Source: Myxococcales bacterium
GTDB taxonomy: Bacteria > Myxococcota > Kuafuiibacteriia > Kuafuiibacteriales > Kuafuiibacteriaceae
Length of the DNA stretch: 48,075 nt
NCBI GenBank assembly: GCA_019634385.1
Contig: JAHQVK010000179.1
Coordinates: 1 to 48,075 of the forward strand
Reading direction: 5' to 3'
A model generated the notes under the pieces. The model saw nothing but the letters and a program-made list of their open reading frames with translations. It did not search any database and was not told the origin of the DNA. The stretch's first letter is position 1. Each line of letters opens with the position of its first letter. Made by a program: the position numbers and the translations under genes. Shown here in pieces: positions 45,615 through 48,075 of the stretch.

Positions 45615-46718
45615 ATGTTCCTGGTGTTGGCCCTCGGAGGAATCCTCTCTACCCCCGGTCTACATATACCTACAAACGCAACCCTCGATCGCCTGACAAC
45701 AACCCCGACCCAGGCCTTGGCTCAAGCCGCTCAGCACCTCAAAAACCATACCCTCGTCCTCGCTGAAACACCCATTGATGCAAATCGACTGCAGTTACTG
45801 GCTCACCCACCCTCCGGAGAGTCCCTGACCCGTTGGGTTCGAGAAGAGCTGGGGCGTCCGGTTGATCTTCAGGACTTTATCTTATTCCTCGACGACTTAG
45901 TTGTATCTAGTGCCCAACTACCTTCGACTATCTACCTTCCCGCGAGTCGAGGCCGAGCGTATGGAATATTGCTTCACCCTCAGGATGTTTTCTCCACCCA
46001 GCGAAGGAGATATGGCAGCTTCGGTGAATTGCCCCTCGATAAGCCCCCACAGCAACGGCATATAGCCCCAGCCGCAGACTTTAGTCCACCCGGCCCAGCT
46101 TGGACGGCTCGCTATCCTCAACCAGAAACGGATATTGGTAAAATCCGTGAACTTACCCGAGAGAACCCTATTTTTGGTCGCGCTATTCTTACCCTCTTCA
46201 CCCAACTTAAAAAGCAAGGTGCATTTACATGGATCGAGGCTGGCGTCCGTCCAAGAGAACGGGGATTTCTAATCTATGGTTCATGGTATTTAAGTCGGTC
46301 CCCCTCCGAGCAGATACTCCGAAGACGTATTAGAGCCCTCCACGTGGACGAAAAAGCCTGGGGCTTAGATATTCCCATTCGCTGGCGACACCCAGATGGA
46401 TTCACCGCAACCATCGAGGCGCTCCGCGCCATGGCCGACACCTATGGAGTCGACTACGCAACGCGGCGGGGAGCTCGTAACTCCAGCCACTACGGCGGAC
46501 GCGCAGTTGACCTTGTCGCTGTTGACCTTCCTAAACATCTCAATCTCTTAGCCCCGGACGGAGAACATAAGACCTTTGATCTATCAGCGCGGGAAGCATC
46601 TCGCGACCTATCACTAAGCCCCCAGCTAATCTCATGGATCGAACAGCATTTCAGAATGCGTAAGCTACGAAAAGACTATCCCCACTGGAGCGCCCTATCT
46701 CAACTGCCCAGTCAGTAG
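45615..46718 (+). CDS. Exported M15-like peptidase (DD-carboxypeptidase/endopeptidase clan)
   Basis: 367 residues. The hydrophobic start (FLVLALGGILSTPGL) suggests export. A ~200-residue N-terminal region is unrecognised. The C-terminal part has ARNSSHYGGRAVDLVAV, matching the SxHxxGxAxD zinc motif of the MD clan (VanY/MepA-type), and KDYPHW with a likely third His. GVDYATRRGARNSSH includes the preceding Arg typical of the active site. It is likely to cut peptidoglycan peptides in the periplasm. It converges on the next gene with a 4-bp gap. Confidence 0.75.
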   Translation: MFLVLALGGILSTPGLHIPTNATLDRLTTTPTQALAQAAQHLKNHTLVLAETPIDANRLQLLAHPPSGESLTRWVREELGRPVDLQDFILFLDDLVVSSAQLPSTIYLPASRGRAYGILLHPQDVFSTQRRRYGSFGELPLDKPPQQRHIAPAADFSPPGPAWTARYPQPETDIGKIRELTRENPIFGRAILTLFTQLKKQGAFTWIEAGVRPRERGFLIYGSWYLSRSPSEQILRRRIRALHVDEKAWGLDIPIRWRHPDGFTATIEALRAMADTYGVDYATRRGARNSSHYGGRAVDLVAVDLPKHLNLLAPDGEHKTFDLSAREASRDLSLSPQLISWIEQHFRMRKLRKDYPHWSALSQLPSQ

Positions 46719-46722
46719 TCAT

Positions 46723-47772
46723 TCATTGTGTAGCACATCCATCAGCAACACGAACCCTCTGAATCTCCCTCAAAAGCATCGGGTTCTGCACCGCTTGAAA
46801 TAGCTTTCCAACTTGACTAGACGCTTTAGAGCCCAATTGTGGTATTTCTAACGCATGTTCAAGCAATCGCCAAGACTGCCCCCACAGCCACAGAATCGTT
46901 TTTCGGGTGCCCCGATCGGACATCATTTGATGATAGACCTCCGGATACATATTACGCACTCTAAACAAGTATCTTTGATTGTACCAGATAAAAGTCAGTA
47001 CGCCATCAATCGCATTCGCATATCGAATATAATCGTGAAACGCATACGCAACCGCCAACGATCGGTTATATTGCAGCCATTCATCTAATGTGGGCACAAA
47101 TCCACTTGCGCTGGTTGGAGCCCCCGGGGATATATACGTATCATCGAACACATTGGACACTACCTGACTAGAGAAAAAATCATCATATATCAAGGTGCGC
47201 GGTTTGTCTCCCGGCCACAATCGAACATCAATGGTATAGTTTTCTGAGAGAAAAAAGGTATACCAACCAGAATCGGACTCAGAAGCATCATAATTCCAGC
47301 CATGCCCGCACTCATGAACAATCAACCCTGCGGTAAGTACCAATTCATGAAACAAAAACTCATCATCGCCCCAAATGTCCATTCCCCTCGCCATCCAAAA
47401 CTTACCACACTGGCTATCAAAGGCTTCCGCAGACTCTATAATCTGGACACCATGAGGGTACCGGACGCGAAGAATACTCTTTACAATGTCGATGTTATCC
47501 TCAACAGAATTGGCGGGATCAAACTTATGCACCCAAAATTCTATCTCTTCTGACGTGTACAATACATCTGCTTGGTACCGACCATCTTCACAACGATCGT
47601 CAAGATAGCGCTCCGCTAAGTGAGTACGTTCCGCGGAACTCATAGGTGGTGTTTCAGGTTTCGTAGGCCTCCCATCAAAATAATGTGGGCATGCTAAACC
47701 CCACAAACACACCAGTCTAGCTACCCTGATTCGCATTATAGTGAGACATATGCCTACCAAAAAACACACCAT
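46723..47772 (-). CDS. Exported protein with an HExxH zinc-protease motif, family unrecognised
   Basis: 349 residues from ATG 47772; ATG 47736 gives the shorter leader MRIRVARLVCLWGLAC, a plausible signal or lipoprotein peptide with a weak lipobox. LIVHECGHGWNYDA (~150) contains HECGH, the gluzincin/metzincin-type zinc site; a downstream Glu ligand is possible in FFLSENYTID or TLDEWLQYN but is not certain. The rest is rich in aromatic residues. It may be a secreted or surface metalloprotease. No known family was recognised. Confidence 0.6.
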   Translation of the reverse strand: MVCFLVGICLTIMRIRVARLVCLWGLACPHYFDGRPTKPETPPMSSAERTHLAERYLDDRCEDGRYQADVLYTSEEIEFWVHKFDPANSVEDNIDIVKSILRVRYPHGVQIIESAEAFDSQCGKFWMARGMDIWGDDEFLFHELVLTAGLIVHECGHGWNYDASESDSGWYTFFLSENYTIDVRLWPGDKPRTLIYDDFFSSQVVSNVFDDTYISPGAPTSASGFVPTLDEWLQYNRSLAVAYAFHDYIRYANAIDGVLTFIWYNQRYLFRVRNMYPEVYHQMMSDRGTRKTILWLWGQSWRLLEHALEIPQLGSKASSQVGKLFQAVQNPMLLREIQRVRVADGCATQ

Positions 47773-47874
47773 GCCCCTAGCTAATATTCACGAGCAGCAA
47801 TTCAAAACGACTCCGGCCATTAGGGCGAGCCTTTAATATCAGGCGCAGCTGTGACTTGTCCGGTGAGTTCACTA

Positions 47875-48075
47875 TACAGCAGAAATAACTTTGAGTGAAC
47901 TCAACAGCCTGTTGATCTAGCCCTGCAGGCATCTATCGGCCGGTCTTTCCGTGAAACATCCTGACCACAAGAAGTCTCTCCTCGGTCGCGTACCGCCAGG
48001 TACGCTCGCCTCGTCGTCAGAACGTTTCACGAAAAGCCGGGCTCGATAGCTACACACAGGGCTAAATCAACAGGC
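47875..48075. mobile_element. Large nested-palindrome relative of the miniature element, cut by the window edge
   Basis: It begins TACAGCAGAAATAACTT, the family terminus. GCCTGTTGATCTAGCCC (~47908) is mirrored by GGGCTAAATCAACAGGC at 48059-48075. Inside, GCCGGTCTTTCCGTGAAAC (47939) is mirrored by GTTTCACGAAAAGCCGG (to 48040), around a perfect GCGTACC-GCCA-GGTACGC hairpin (47988-48005). The right terminal repeat should lie beyond the window. No gene is present in 47773-48075. Confidence 0.65.

Overview
The window looks like chromosomal DNA from a Gram-negative bacterium of the former Deltaproteobacteria, perhaps near Myxococcota or Bradymonadia. This is an inference from gene content: a TonB-dependent receptor carrying its own N-terminal TonB C-terminal-type domain, large TPR and CHAT proteins, an OmpA protein with thrombospondin type-3 repeats, LolC/E, RseP, and a zinc ribbon/CYTH pair. 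No rRNA or phylogenetic marker search was possible. GC looks moderate. The two tRNAs lack an encoded CCA, which fits the CCA-adding enzyme gene present here.

Layout. 185-5224 (+): four overlapping envelope genes (small exported protein, lipoprotein, beta-barrel protein, TonB-dependent receptor). 5225-9187: repeat-rich DNA around a 12-repeat TPR lipoprotein, with a degenerate 117-bp tandem array. 9188-13904: tRNA-Met, zinc ribbon protein, CYTH enzyme, cytochrome bd oxidase (cydAB), CpsB-type PHP phosphatase. 13986-19829: DUF3754/bPH2 membrane pair, AEC permease, tRNA-Leu, YheT-like hydrolase, Spy/CpxP-like protein. 20211-24857: a 1000-residue TPR-CHAT protein whose catalytic His appears lost, then a 1.6-kb gene-poor zone full of palindromic elements. 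24858-30111: HMGL-like lyase, purF, and a membrane-embedded YhaN/Rad50-like protein with degenerate ATPase motifs. 30207-34218 (-): rseP-rpsP-khpA-rimM-trmD-rplS. 34382-38170 (+): LolC/E permease, SprT-like protease, OmpA/TSP3 protein. 38184-44347 (-): CCA-adding/poly(A) polymerase-like enzyme, holA, icd, thrS. 44617-47772: CDF metal exporter, M15-like peptidase, and an unrecognised HExxH protein.

The most unusual non-coding signal is a family of TA-bounded miniature elements with terminal sequence TACAGCA. Six copies of about 110 bp each contain three hairpins, one copy is little more than two fused terminal repeats, and one larger nested version runs off the right edge. Paired changes in their hairpin arms suggest that the fold is maintained. 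The most interesting proteins are the CHAT protein with Cys but no His, the Walker-A-less YhaN-like protein, a SprT-like protease with a QLALF sliding-clamp-like motif, TrmD with a C-terminal extension of about 130 residues, and ribosomal protein S16 with a long Lys/Ala/Pro tail.
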